Source: Clostridium kluyveri (GTDB lineage: Bacteria > Bacillota > Clostridia > Clostridiales > Clostridiaceae). Taken from it: a stretch of 64,000 nucleotides of DNA. Positions 33,988 to 43,306 of this stretch are shown piece by piece. Position 1 is the first letter of the stretch; each line of letters starts with the position of its first letter. The position numbers were made by a program, and so were the translations under genes. The stretch spans positions 124,001 to 188,000 of the forward strand of contig NZ_CP018335.1 of the NCBI RefSeq assembly GCF_001902295.1, given 5' to 3'. The notes beneath the pieces were generated by a model. It worked only from the letters and a program-made list of their open reading frames with translations. It ran no database searches and had not been told where the DNA came from.

Positions 33988-34320
33988 TCAATAGGGTTTT
34001 GGTAAAGCTCGTATATCCATAAACAAATACAAAACGAGAGCAATGGCGGCAATCACTAAAAGTGTAATTAAGACACCTTCTAGTAAAGATCTTATCATTC
34101 CTTTTTTCCATCTCCTTGACAGTTTTCTTACTGCTTCGGCTTCTTTCAAGTTTTGATCTTTGTGATTTATAAAAAGATCCCCTTTCATTGTTTGCAGTTC
34201 GGTCTTGCAGTTATCGCATTCAGCAAGGTGTTCCTCAATCAGCGCCTTGCTATCATTACTGCATACCCCGTCGAGGTACAACGGGAGCAGGTCTTTTATG
34301 ATCTCGCAAGATATTTTCAT
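33988..34320 (-). CDS. Anti-sigma factor with zinc-finger domain
   Basis: A 110-residue protein: an N-terminal ZAS-type zinc domain (CEIIKDLLPLYLDGVCS; HLAECDNCKTEL) that binds the sigma factor, and one membrane helix (LLEGVLITLLVIAAIALVLYLF, about residues 80-102). Only a few residues lie outside. This is the RsiW/zf-HC2 plan but short, so the C-terminal part may have been lost. It overlaps the sigma gene by four bases (ATGA). Confidence 0.82.
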   Translation of the reverse strand: MKISCEIIKDLLPLYLDGVCSNDSKALIEEHLAECDNCKTELQTMKGDLFINHKDQNLKEAEAVRKLSRRWKKGMIRSLLEGVLITLLVIAAIALVLYLFMDIRALPKPY

Positions 34321-34793
34321 TTTATTACCTCCTGTAATTGCTTTTTGGCCCTATAAAAAATCAGTCTTGCCCAACTGTCAGTTTTTCCGAATAGTTCCCC
34401 GATTTGTGAAAATGGCAGTTCTCCAAACACCCGTAAAGTAAAAACCTCTTTGTATGGTTCAGTTAGATTATGCAACTCAATGTGCAGCTGTTTCGACGTA
34501 TCCTTGTCAAGATAATCCGTTTCTAAGTTGAAAGATATATCCGGTATGCCTGTATCCAGGTCTGATACAATACGCTTTTTCTTTTTATAAAGTGTAAAAT
34601 AGGTGTTCTTTGCTATTTGACAAAGCCAAACATACAGCTTACAAGAACCATTAAATTTATCTATGTGCTGCATTGCCTTAAAAAAGGTTTCTTGCGTTAT
34701 TTCTTCTGCAACAGCCTCATCCATATAAAGGGATAGTACATATTTATAAACGTCGGAAAAGTATTCCGAATATATCTCACCGAAATCCGCCAC
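34317..34793 (-). CDS. ECF-type RNA polymerase sigma factor
   Basis: A 158-residue sigma-70 family member. Region 2: FSDVYKYVLSLYMDEAVAEE, ITQETFFKAMQHIDKFNG, YVWLCQIAKNTYF. Region 4: LHNLTEPYKEVFTLRVFGEL, PFSQIGELFGKTDSWARLIF. It is the first gene of the sigma/anti-sigma operon. GGAGG lies before the ATG. Its former target is likely the ABC transporter whose relic follows. No promoter of its own was recognised. Confidence 0.92.
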   Translation of the reverse strand: MADFGEIYSEYFSDVYKYVLSLYMDEAVAEEITQETFFKAMQHIDKFNGSCKLYVWLCQIAKNTYFTLYKKKKRIVSDLDTGIPDISFNLETDYLDKDTSKQLHIELHNLTEPYKEVFTLRVFGELPFSQIGELFGKTDSWARLIFYRAKKQLQEVIK

Positions 34794-34838
34794 TTTCTCA
34801 CCTCCTTACTTATAAGACTTGCATTGTATAAAAGTGTT

Positions 34839-35018
34839 TCAAACTTTTTTATTTTCTTTCCGGCGTCCGTCTGCGGGCTTTTCAGCGTCTTTCGGTATCA
34901 GCCACATTTGACTGAATCTTATCACACCAGATATGCAGTTTTCCTCACAAAGTTTTTGTACGCACCGTTCTGAAATACCCAACTTCTTCGCTGCTTCCGG
35001 GGCAGAAATATAATCCAT
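34839..35018 (-). CDS. Small helix-turn-helix (excisionase-like) protein
   Basis: A 59-residue protein reading MDYISAPEAAKKLGISERCV, then QKLCEENCISGVIRFSQMWL and IPKDAEKP. This is the MerR-like winged helix seen in excisionases and in small DNA-binding proteins of mobile elements. CAGG lies five bases before the ATG. It is GC-richer than the backbone. No integrase is adjacent, so it is probably left over from a mobile element. Confidence 0.8.
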   Translation of the reverse strand: MDYISAPEAAKKLGISERCVQKLCEENCISGVIRFSQMWLIPKDAEKPADGRRKENKKV

Positions 35019-35340
35019 ATTTACCTGTCCTTTCTTTTCTGTTCTACTTTATATTATATACGACAAGCCGAATAGTAACGAGAAAAATATGACTTATTTA
35101 AGTCGTATGTATGATTAAGGAAACGGACAAATCCACGCAGAGCAGATAGCTTGAAAGCTCGCTTGACGATATGAGCGATGCTGACCTTTGGACAGTGAAA
35201 AGGGCATGTTAACCAAGGGTTAAATTATTTTTTAACAGACATAGTAGTGTTAAGTTACGTGACTGGCAAAAATTAAAAATGACAGGCTTATCTTTCGAAG
35301 ATACTCCTGTCGTTTTTGTTCTTGTATTTAAATGATTTTT
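35019..35340. other. Intergenic region with a terminator
   Basis: No gene seen. A terminator for the minus-strand ABC genes lies at 35276-35318. Confidence 0.4.
35276..35318 (-). terminator. Terminator of the ABC exporter operon
   Basis: Stem AATGACAGG / CCTGTCGTT with an inner stem TATCTTTCGAAGATA and A/T runs on both sides. Confidence 0.75.
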
Positions 35341-37092
35341 CTATACACTCCAGCCTAGACTTTCCTGCTGAATATTGTATAGTCTTTCATATAGGCCTTT
35401 ATTTTTGATCAATGTATCATGGGTACCTTCCTCCACTAGTTTACCTTCATTTAAAACAATGATTTTATCCGCCCCTGCAACTGTTCTCAGTCTGTGTGCG
35501 ATTACAATAACCGTTTTTCCCGAAATCAATTTAGAGATGGCCTGCTGAATCCATACCTCATTTTCAGGATCTAAAGAAGCTGTAGCTTCATCCAGCAGTA
35601 CGATAGGTGCATTCTTTAAAAGTGCACGGGCAATTGAAATTCGCTGTCGCTCACCGCCTGAAAGGGTACTGCCGTTTTCACCGAGCGTTGTTTGATAACC
35701 GTCAGGTAATTCATTTACAAACTCGTCGCAGCAAGCTGCTTTTGCAGCCTCCATCACTTGATGTTCTGTTGCCTCTAGATTTCCGATGCGGATATTATTG
35801 TATACCGTATCGTTAAAGAGAATAACATCCTGAAATACAAAGGACATATAGCTCATAAGATATTCCGGATCCAGTGTTTTAACATCCACGCCTCCAATTT
35901 TAATCCTTCCCTTGTTTACATCCCAAAACCGTGCAATTAGTCTTGAAATTGTGCTTTTTCCGCATCCTGAAGGACCTACCAGAGCTGTAATAGCATCTGA
36001 GGGGATGGATACTGTAAGATTTTTGATTACCACATCTTCCTGAGGATTCTTATTATTATAGCTGAAGGACACATTTTCAAAATCAATATTCCAGTTTGTA
36101 ATCTGTGTTTGAGTATATCCTTCCATAACCGGTGTATTTATTAAAGTACGCATTCGCTTTGTAGCAATGCGATGATAAAATAGCTCTGGTAATAAAGTAA
36201 GTTCAACAACAACTGGTCCATAGATTCTTACAACGATGAGCAAAAACATTAATAATGGGATGAGCTCAATTTTACCCCCTGTCAGTAGATAAACGCCGAC
36301 AAAGACTGTAAGTCCCACACCAGCCTGTATAATCATCTGAGCCTCTGTAACAAAAATCCCGGTGCCAAATTCCATTTTAATAGCCATTTTTTTCATCAAA
36401 CGTAAAGCGCTATCTAATGATGAGAACTTGGAACCGTCCAAACCGCATGCCTTGATAACCTTGATACCCTCCAAATATTCCTGCACCTGTCCGGATGCCT
36501 TTAGCTTTGCATCCACATGTTTTTCTCCCAATTTATTCTGAATCTTTTTACTGCCTAAAATGACAAGAAGCGCAATGGGTACAGTGCAGAATATAGAAAG
36601 TGCAAGCCTCCAGTCAAATATGGCAAGCATGGCACAAATAATGGTGATAGAAATAGCATTGGCGTACAATTGCGGAATTATATGACTCAATACATGTTCA
36701 GTAGTAGAACAGTCTCCCATGATATTCGTGGTAAGTTCTGATAAATCCTTGGAATTAAAAAAGCTCATGGGAAGTTTTCGTATATGCTCAGAGACGCTGA
36801 TTCGCGTATTCTCAGCCTCCATATAAGAGGTTACATAGGTTTTTTTATAATCATTTTTGCTGGCGATAAACACCAAAATTGCCGATATGATACCGGCTCC
36901 AAACAGTATCCACATTATTGTCCATGAAATTTTCTGACCCATGAGCGGCTTTAATAGTTCGGTAAAAATTCCAATGGTCACGCCAAAGGGCAGCATTAGT
37001 GAAAGATTGGTAATAGTACATGCTATTATGGCCTTCTTTAAATCGGAATAGCCTTTATCTGTAAGCATCAACATCTCCTTGAGATTAAGCAT
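35341..37092 (-). CDS. ABC exporter half-transporter (membrane + ATPase), second subunit
   Basis: A 583-residue half-transporter. Six membrane helices occupy residues 15-310. The ATPase domain has Walker A GPSGCGKST, signature LSGGERQRISIARALL, Walker B PIVLLDEATASLDPE and the H-loop IAHRLRTV. It overlaps the partner gene by eight bases, so the two form a heterodimeric exporter. Such pairs export drugs, peptides or siderophores (IrtAB-like); the substrate here is unknown. GGAG lies before the ATG. The catalytic Glu after Walker B is present in both subunits, so both nucleotide sites may hydrolyse ATP. Confidence 0.92.
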   Translation of the reverse strand: MLNLKEMLMLTDKGYSDLKKAIIACTITNLSLMLPFGVTIGIFTELLKPLMGQKISWTIMWILFGAGIISAILVFIASKNDYKKTYVTSYMEAENTRISVSEHIRKLPMSFFNSKDLSELTTNIMGDCSTTEHVLSHIIPQLYANAISITIICAMLAIFDWRLALSIFCTVPIALLVILGSKKIQNKLGEKHVDAKLKASGQVQEYLEGIKVIKACGLDGSKFSSLDSALRLMKKMAIKMEFGTGIFVTEAQMIIQAGVGLTVFVGVYLLTGGKIELIPLLMFLLIVVRIYGPVVVELTLLPELFYHRIATKRMRTLINTPVMEGYTQTQITNWNIDFENVSFSYNNKNPQEDVVIKNLTVSIPSDAITALVGPSGCGKSTISRLIARFWDVNKGRIKIGGVDVKTLDPEYLMSYMSFVFQDVILFNDTVYNNIRIGNLEATEHQVMEAAKAACCDEFVNELPDGYQTTLGENGSTLSGGERQRISIARALLKNAPIVLLDEATASLDPENEVWIQQAISKLISGKTVIVIAHRLRTVAGADKIIVLNEGKLVEEGTHDTLIKNKGLYERLYNIQQESLGWSV

Positions 37093-38908
37093 TTGTTTCG
37101 CCCCTCTTTCTGTTCATCTTCCAATCCAACATTTTGACATACATATTCCACATGGCGAAATATTTTCCTTCTTTTGCAAGTAGTTCATCATGGGTGCCCT
37201 GCTCGATAAGATGGCCCTTGTCAATTACCACTATTTTATTAGCACTCCGTATGGTAGACAAACGGTGTGCAATCATAACCACTGTTTTGCCATGCATTAG
37301 CTTTTTAAAAGCCCTTTGGATAAGATGTTCATTCTCGGGATCCGAAAATGCAGTTGCTTCATCTAGTATAATAATTGGTGCATTTTTTACAATGGCCCTT
37401 GCAATGGCAATACGCTGCTGCTCCCCTCCTGATAGATGAATTCCTTTTGTGCCAATCACAGTATCATATTTATTATGCAGCTTTTCAATAAATTCATGGC
37501 ATTGGGCGGCTTTGGCCGCAGCAATTATTTGTTCATTTGTTGCATTTTGATTTCCTATACGGATATTATCCATAATACTCTGTTTAAAGAGAAATACATC
37601 CTGGAATACAAAGCTAACTTTTTCCATCAAATAATTTGTATTCATATGACGAATATCCACCCCGCCAATTCGGATGCTTCCTTCCGTTACATCAAAAAAA
37701 CGTGGAATCAGATGGGCAATGGTACTTTTTCCTCCCCCGGAAGGTCCCACAATAGCTGTAATTTGATTTTCCTCCGCGCTGAATGAAATGCGGGACAGGG
37801 CGTCAACTTCTTGTTCTGCATAAGAAAAAGACACATTTTCAAAAATAATTTCATGCTTTTCAGTTGTTCTTGGATTTTTGGGCTGAGACAGTGATTCAGT
37901 GTGCAGAATTTCATCCATTCGTTCCACTCCACCGATGATTTGGATGCCGCTGGTAGAAACATACATAATTTTCGTCATAATGGTTGCGATGGAGGGTACA
38001 AAGATCAAATAAAAAATAAATTTGCTGGCAAATGAAACATAATCTGTTGTATTGAGTCCAATTAGAATACCTACTGGTATTAAAAATAAATAAATATTAT
38101 TTACAATTGTGATAAAGGCCGACATATAATTTTCCCAGCTTAATGTATAGGGAATCACCATATTAGTATATTCCTTTATTGCTTTATGCATCCTGCGAAA
38201 GGAATATACGGTTTGTTTGAAGGCTTTGACTACGGTAATGCCTCTTATATATTCTACAGATGCATTGTTCATATCTTCTAGTGAGGTTTGATATTTTTTC
38301 ATCATGGTCTTTGCTCCATCATTTCCGTAGGCAATCATCTGAATAACAAAGGCAATGACAATGCCTACGATTGCTGCGAGACCAAAGCGCCAGTCCACAA
38401 CAAGTAAAATGACGAACATGACAAATGGTGCAACAAAGGATGCTACCATATCAGGAAGTTGATGGGCCATAAATCCTTCGATCTTTTCAATGTTCTCATC
38501 CATAATCTTGCGTAGTTTACCACTGCCCACTAAAACGTGAAAGCCCAGTGGTACTTTAGCGAGATGTGATGCAAAATTTACCTTCAATTCGTACAGTGTA
38601 CCAAAGGCTGCAAGATGTGAACACATCAGAGCTAAAAAGTACAATAGGATATTCAGAATAATACCTCCAAAAGCAATCCAGCCGAATCCAATTGTCCTTT
38701 CTACGTCAAGGGCTGAAAATTCGGGATATATTCCCATGATCTCTAAAACGATATAGTAAATAGCAATATACGGAATAAAAGAAGCAATGGAGGCCAGTGC
38801 GGATAAAATCACTGAAGTAATCATAAGCGGTTTTTTTGTGGCTGCAAGTTCCATTAGCCTTGCCATTCCAGTTTTCGGTTTTTTGGCTATTGCAGTTTTT
38901 TGTTTCAT
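37085..38908 (-). CDS. ABC exporter half-transporter (membrane + ATPase), first subunit
   Basis: A 607-residue half-transporter. Six membrane helices lie in about residues 30-320. ATPase motifs: Walker A GPSGGGKST, signature LSGGEQQRIAIARAIV, Walker B PIIILDEATAFSDPE, H-loop IAHRLSTI. The chosen ATG (MKQKTAIAKK) has GAGAGG nine bases before it; a version from 38992 would add 28 unlikely residues. It is the first gene of the exporter pair. An internally deleted copy of its membrane domain lies at 41080-41310. Confidence 0.92.
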   Translation of the reverse strand: MKQKTAIAKKPKTGMARLMELAATKKPLMITSVILSALASIASFIPYIAIYYIVLEIMGIYPEFSALDVERTIGFGWIAFGGIILNILLYFLALMCSHLAAFGTLYELKVNFASHLAKVPLGFHVLVGSGKLRKIMDENIEKIEGFMAHQLPDMVASFVAPFVMFVILLVVDWRFGLAAIVGIVIAFVIQMIAYGNDGAKTMMKKYQTSLEDMNNASVEYIRGITVVKAFKQTVYSFRRMHKAIKEYTNMVIPYTLSWENYMSAFITIVNNIYLFLIPVGILIGLNTTDYVSFASKFIFYLIFVPSIATIMTKIMYVSTSGIQIIGGVERMDEILHTESLSQPKNPRTTEKHEIIFENVSFSYAEQEVDALSRISFSAEENQITAIVGPSGGGKSTIAHLIPRFFDVTEGSIRIGGVDIRHMNTNYLMEKVSFVFQDVFLFKQSIMDNIRIGNQNATNEQIIAAAKAAQCHEFIEKLHNKYDTVIGTKGIHLSGGEQQRIAIARAIVKNAPIIILDEATAFSDPENEHLIQRAFKKLMHGKTVVMIAHRLSTIRSANKIVVIDKGHLIEQGTHDELLAKEGKYFAMWNMYVKMLDWKMNRKRGETNA

Positions 38909-39468
38909 GGGTAACCTCTCTTTTCTAAAAAATATAGTTTCATTTCTAAACTCTGAAAGCGTATAACGTTTGAAAGCTTTAAGTAGTATCACTGAGTTAG
39001 TCTTAACTAACTTAATAATACTCCCTTTTCTCTATTTTTTCAATCCCTTCAAATAAATTTGATAGAGCTGTTAAAGGAGTATTCCTATGCACACCTGATC
39101 AAGATGACGTATAGACATATATATAGTTATAACAAGTTAATCTTCTAAAATTTTCAATAAGTTCTCTTTTATAAAATGCTATATGGTTTTAATTTACATT
39201 GTATTTTGACTCTGATAGTATACTGTATCAATCTCACATGGTTATATATTCATATAATTAAATATTATGGGCATAAAAAAGTATAGACTGCTTTTATTTT
39301 TATGTCACTCAATTTTTCATTCCGAGCTTATTTGCAATCCTAACATTTGTAGTTGATATACATATGGCTGAATTGTAAATCGAATTGTAACCCTTCGATT
39401 ACATTTGGGTTGTAAATTCTTTGATTAAATATATATGCTAAGGAGATTGCATCCTGGTTTTCCTTATA
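38909..39468. other. Intergenic region between exporter operon and transposase remnant
   Basis: Holds the exporter promoter region. From about 39375 it contains several TTGTAA and GATTACA words (GAATTGTAAATCGAATTG, CGATTACATTTGGG), similar to the 20-bp repeats at 40043-40173 in the opposite direction. They may mark the other end of a lost insertion sequence. No gene seen. Confidence 0.35.
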
Positions 39469-39891
39469 ATGCTTGAAAAAAATCTTGGTGATGAACTTTT
39501 TCAAAAACTATTTCCTGTTATTCCTGCAGATAATGGCAGTGAGTTTTCCAACCCAAAAGCAATTGAGTACTGTTCTGCGCCAAGATTTGGTCTAAGAACT
39601 CATGTGTTTTACTGTAATGCTGGGAGTCTGTTTCAGAAAGGAGCTATCGAGGTCAATCATGAGCTGATATGTAGGACTCTTCTAAAAGGAACTAGTTTTA
39701 ACAACCTGATGCAGAAAGATATTAGCTTGATGATGAACCATATTAACTCATACAAAAGAAAAAAGCTAAATAATCGTAGTCCCTACGAAACATTCAGCTT
39801 TTATCATGGAGAAGAAGTTTTACATAAGCTTGGATGTGCACCAGTTGCCCCCAGTGATATCATGTTAAAACCTGCTCTTCTCAAAAAATAA
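39469..39891 (+). pseudogene. IS30-family transposase, C-terminal remnant
   Basis: About 140 codons from the catalytic core of an IS30-like transposase: second Asp in PVIPADNGSEFSNP, Glu in KGAIEVNHELICRTLLKG, and ending NNRSPYETFSFYHG. The N-terminal HTH and first Asp are absent, so it cannot act. ALGC-type variations from the usual KGxxExxNxxIRR motif suggest further decay. Confidence 0.75.
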
Positions 39892-40042
39892 TAAATTTGC
39901 GTGCCGCCAACCATCTATTTGTCTAAGGAATAAAGGGGTGGATTCTCCGATTACAAAAAAATCGAGAGGGAGTTGACTCCTCTTTGGCATGCCTGTGATT
40001 ATTATAATACTCCAATAAAAGTTGAAGATCAAACTGCATTTG

Positions 40043-40173
40043 GTTTACAAAAGTGGCTTCTCGTTTACAAAAACTGCGATTCGAGTACAAAAGTGGCATT
40101 TCGTTTACAAATATTCAGTTGTCGTTTACATATATTGCTTCTCACTTTACAAAGTGGCTTCTCACCTTACAAG
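40043..40173 (+). repeat. Tandem 20-21 bp repeats with core GTTTACAAA
   Basis: Seven units start at about 40043, 40063, 40083, 40103, 40124, 40144 and 40164. The best unit is GTTTACAAAAGTGGCTTCTC; others vary in the second half (CTGCGATTC, TATTCAGTTGTC). Multiple terminal copies of a 20-bp word are typical of IS21-like element ends, where the transposase binds. Short remnants of coding-like sequence (ELTPLWHACDYYNTPIKVED, frame at about 39970) lie just before it. Confidence 0.75.
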
Positions 40174-40303
40174 TAAGTTTTGTACTCTGTATTTAATATC
40201 TTAGTCGTATAATATTTAATGTTATACATTAAATATTAGTTGAAAAACATAAAATTATATGTTAATCTAGATTTAGAAAATATAAAGGAGGTTTTTTATA
40301 AAA

Positions 40304-40777
40304 ATGCGAGCGAAACATGAAATCGAGACTACCAGCGTAGCTCTACAAATTATTTTAGCAATCACGTCAATACTTACGATTATTGCAGAAATATTTTCAA
40401 TCAGAGAATTAATAAATGCTGTTGAAGGTAACGCAATTTTAACGACTCAAATTAAGCAAGTCATTTATTATGTATTTTTCATAGCAATTCAGCTTGTTGC
40501 ATTTCTGATTTTTCATGCCATTTCTAAAAACAAAACACCATTTTTGCCAGAAGTATCTAGAAATATAAAAATCATTGGTGGACTTATCATGTTTTCCAAC
40601 GCTATAGCACAGTGGACAGCAAGTATCATTTCGTCAATTATGAGCAACCATATAAAAATTACAATTATTGATGAATCTGTCCTGTTAGGATTGTTACTGG
40701 GATTAATCTTTGCCTGTTTAGGAGCAATTTTTGATTATGGCTGCGTTCTTCAAAAACAAGATGATGAAACTCTTTAG
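40304..40777 (+). CDS. DUF2975 membrane protein
   Basis: A 157-residue protein with four membrane helices (about 10-30, 50-70, 90-110, 125-150). PFLPEVSRNIKIIGGLIMF after the second helix is typical of DUF2975 (YoaS-like). Its partner is the HTH gene 14 bases on, as in many Firmicutes. The function is unknown; the regulator may control its own operon. AAAGGAGG lies before the ATG. Confidence 0.82.
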   Translation: MRAKHEIETTSVALQIILAITSILTIIAEIFSIRELINAVEGNAILTTQIKQVIYYVFFIAIQLVAFLIFHAISKNKTPFLPEVSRNIKIIGGLIMFSNAIAQWTASIISSIMSNHIKITIIDESVLLGLLLGLIFACLGAIFDYGCVLQKQDDETL

Positions 40778-40791
40778 AGAGGGAGGAGAAA

Positions 40792-41010
40792 ATGGCAATT
40801 ATATTAAGGTTGGATAGGGTAATGGCTGATCGTAAAATATCAGTTAACGAATTGGCGGATAAGATTGGTATTGCAAACGTCAATCTATCGAAGATAAAAA
40901 CTGGCAAAATTAGCGCAATACGTTTTTCTACGCTTAATGCAATCTGTGATATATTGGATTGTCAACCTGGAGATATCCTTGAATTTCAGAAAGATGGAAA
41001 AAAAACATAG
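40792..41010 (+). CDS. YozG-like Cro/CI helix-turn-helix regulator
   Basis: A 72-residue HTH protein: LDRVMADRKISVNELADKIG, then NVNLSKIKTGKISAIRFSTL, then ICDILDCQPGDILEF. The ending is typical of the YozG group that accompanies DUF2975 proteins. GGGAGGAG is before the ATG. This is the third HTH/membrane-protein pair in the window. Confidence 0.9.
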   Translation: MAIILRLDRVMADRKISVNELADKIGIANVNLSKIKTGKISAIRFSTLNAICDILDCQPGDILEFQKDGKKT

Positions 41011-41079
41011 TATATCTTTTCGTTTTTTCCTTTTTGAAGAAGAATAGTATCTATTGCTTCTTTTATACCGTATATTGCT

Positions 41080-41310
41080 ACCTATAAGGTGAATTTTGCA
41101 TTCCATATTGCCAAGGTACCACTAGGTTTTCACATTTTAGTGAGCAGCGGCAAATTGTATGAGATTAAAGAATATACCAATATGGTGATTCCCTATACAT
41201 TAAGCTGGGAAAACTATATGTCTGCCTTCACTACTATTGTAAATAATATTTATCTATTTCTAATACCAGTGGGTATTCTAAAGGGAATTAAAAACACAGG
41301 TACAAGTTGA
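41080..41310 (+). pseudogene. Internally deleted relic of an ABC exporter subunit
   Basis: TYKVNFAFHIAKVPLGFHIL and VSSGKL are close to KVNFASHLAKVPLGFHVLVG of the exporter subunit at 37085-38908. The relic then jumps to IKEYTNMVIPYTLSWENYMS and IVNNIYLFLIPVGIL, nearly identical to a segment about 110 residues further on. So it is a copy with an internal deletion and both ends lost. It lies on the opposite strand, about 2.2 kb from the start of the intact gene. Confidence 0.85.
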
Positions 41311-41427
41311 CTCTTTTCATTCTCGCAGTAATTTGATATAATATAAATAAGTTAGATTATTCTAACTTATTTATATTGAGATAATTGATATATTAAATAA
41401 TACTTTGTTGCAAGAAAGGGGTTCAAT

Positions 41428-42255
41428 ATGAAAAATAAACCAATACTACAGGTGCAGACAGTACAAAACACAATGCTTATCCCGCTTTGGGGACGTGCTG
41501 TAGCTAGTGAGAAGAATCCTGAAATACTGTATGATAAGCAAGCCATTGACATTATCAAAAACTATGATTATGATTTTAAAAATGTTGCAAAAACCTTTGG
41601 GGAATTTGGTGGTATTTGTTATATAGTACGTGCACGTAAAATTGAGGATGCTATTCGGGAATTTATACGAAAGTATCCTCGAGGGACAGTAGTAAATATT
41701 GGAGCAGGTCTGGATACCTCCTTTTCCAGAGTTGATAATGGAAGTATACTATGGTATAATCTGGATTTACCTGATTCTATTGCTTTTCGCAGGAGTTTTA
41801 TTCCAGATTCTGAGCGTAATATTAGTATTGCAAAATCTTTGTTTGATACTACATGGTTTGATGATGTAAAATTCACCTTTGAAGATGGCATATTTTTTGT
41901 TTCGGGAGGGGTTTTCTATTTTTTTAAAGAACAACAACTTCGTGAAATATTCAGGATAATGGCAAGGCGTTTTCCAGGAGGAGAATTGTATTTTGATGCT
42001 GAGTCCAGAACGGCAGTCAAAAGATCAAATAATATGATTAAAAAAACAGGGAATAAAGGAGCCATAATGTATTTTTATGTTAATGATGCGAAGAAATTTC
42101 AAAGTTGGTCATCAGCTATCAAATTGGTTTCCTGTGAAGGTTATTTTAAAAATATTCCATTTAATAAACAATGGAGTCTTAGACTTCGTTTGATGATGAG
42201 GATGTCGGATTGGACGCATATGATGAAATTTGTTTATCTACGTTTTTTAAAATAA
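41428..42255 (+). CDS. SAM-dependent methyltransferase (LCM/Tcm_P family)
   Basis: A 275-residue class I methyltransferase. The SAM site is TVVNIGAGLDTSFSRVDNG near residue 90, followed by WYNLDLPDSIAFRR. The N-terminus (QNTMLIPLWGRAVASEKNPE) matches the leucine carboxyl methyltransferase-like family, which contains many polyketide and small-molecule O-methyltransferases. AAGAAAGGGG precedes the ATG. It is followed after 45 bases by a paralogue, and the two probably work on related substrates, perhaps as a resistance or product-tailoring pair. The post-SAM strand FFVSGGVFYFFKE replaces the usual EGxxMYL. Confidence 0.85.
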   Translation: MKNKPILQVQTVQNTMLIPLWGRAVASEKNPEILYDKQAIDIIKNYDYDFKNVAKTFGEFGGICYIVRARKIEDAIREFIRKYPRGTVVNIGAGLDTSFSRVDNGSILWYNLDLPDSIAFRRSFIPDSERNISIAKSLFDTTWFDDVKFTFEDGIFFVSGGVFYFFKEQQLREIFRIMARRFPGGELYFDAESRTAVKRSNNMIKKTGNKGAIMYFYVNDAKKFQSWSSAIKLVSCEGYFKNIPFNKQWSLRLRLMMRMSDWTHMMKFVYLRFLK

Positions 42256-42300
42256 GTGTAGTTAGAATTTCTGAATAACTTGATATAAGGAGGAAAAAAA

Positions 42301-43092
42301 ATGATTTCGTTAAACGGTGTGCAGGAAACTCTGTTAATACCCCTTGCCATTAAGGCGAGTGAAACCAAACGATCCAATGCAAGGATACATGATTTAAAAG
42401 CTGTGGAAATCATAGAAAAGTTGAATTTGGACACTTCCAAATATGATAAATTTATGAGCCACGAAGGTGTTGTGGCAAGAACCATTCTTTTTGATGATGC
42501 CGCTAAGTACTATTTGGAAAAATACCCTAAATCCGTTTGCATTTCTATTGGATGTGGTTTTGATTCAAGATTCTCAAGAGTCGATAATGGAATATTAATT
42601 TGGTATGATTTAGACTTTCCTGAAGTAATTTATGCTAGAAAACAATTTTTCCCAGAGCATAAAAGAGTGCATTTAATAGAAAAATCTGCATTAGATGCCT
42701 CATGGCCTGATGAAATAAAAAAAGGTTATAAAACTATTATCATTATAGAAGGAATGCTAATGTATTTAAAAGAAGAAGAGGTAAAGCAACTTTTACGAAT
42801 TATAAAAAACAATTTTAATGACGTCATATTACTGGCAGAACTTATGCCAGCTATTTCATCAAAAAGCAGCAAATTTCATGATACAGTCAAAAATACAGAT
42901 GCAACATTTAAATGGGGTGTTAAATCGGGAAAAGAAGTCGAAAAACTCTGTGATGGTCTGAAACTTGTTTATGAAGAGAGTTTTAATTGTGAAATGAAAA
43001 AACACTCCTTCAGAGGCAAACTGTTTGCTTTCATTCCCATCATTCGAAATTTTAATGATCGTCTTGCTGTTTTTACATTGAATAAATTTTAA
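42301..43092 (+). CDS. SAM-dependent methyltransferase, paralogue of the preceding gene
   Basis: A 263-residue methyltransferase of the same family. SAM site VCISIGCGFDSRFSRVDNG near residue 83, WYDLDFPEVIYARKQFFPE, and a standard IIIEGMLMYLKEEEV motif. Similarity to the preceding gene is clear along the whole length, so they arose by duplication. AAGGAGG lies before the ATG. It is co-directional with the first copy, 45 bases away, and probably in one operon. Substrate unknown. Confidence 0.87.
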   Translation: MISLNGVQETLLIPLAIKASETKRSNARIHDLKAVEIIEKLNLDTSKYDKFMSHEGVVARTILFDDAAKYYLEKYPKSVCISIGCGFDSRFSRVDNGILIWYDLDFPEVIYARKQFFPEHKRVHLIEKSALDASWPDEIKKGYKTIIIIEGMLMYLKEEEVKQLLRIIKNNFNDVILLAELMPAISSKSSKFHDTVKNTDATFKWGVKSGKEVEKLCDGLKLVYEESFNCEMKKHSFRGKLFAFIPIIRNFNDRLAVFTLNKF

Positions 43093-43306
43093 ATGGTATT
43101 TTAGTAACTATTAGTGTACATTTATGACTGTTATTGTGTTGCCTACCTTCTTTTTAAATACAATGGTATTTTCTGCCGAAAGTTTGTCAGGGAGTGGCAA
43201 TAGCTGTGAATGTTTTTCATTAAATAATGATAAGTTTTATCCTAAAGCTGCCACCCCTTTGATTTAAGAATTTCTGGATGTCTAAAAATATTCATATAAA
43301 TTTATT

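Noticed and set aside
40043..40173. CRISPR array
   Set aside because: Units of 20-21 bases have no spacer of constant length, repeats diverge, and no cas genes are present.
40043..40173. Antitoxin RNA repeats of a type III toxin-antitoxin system
   Set aside because: Repeat length is too short and no ToxN-like endoribonuclease gene follows.
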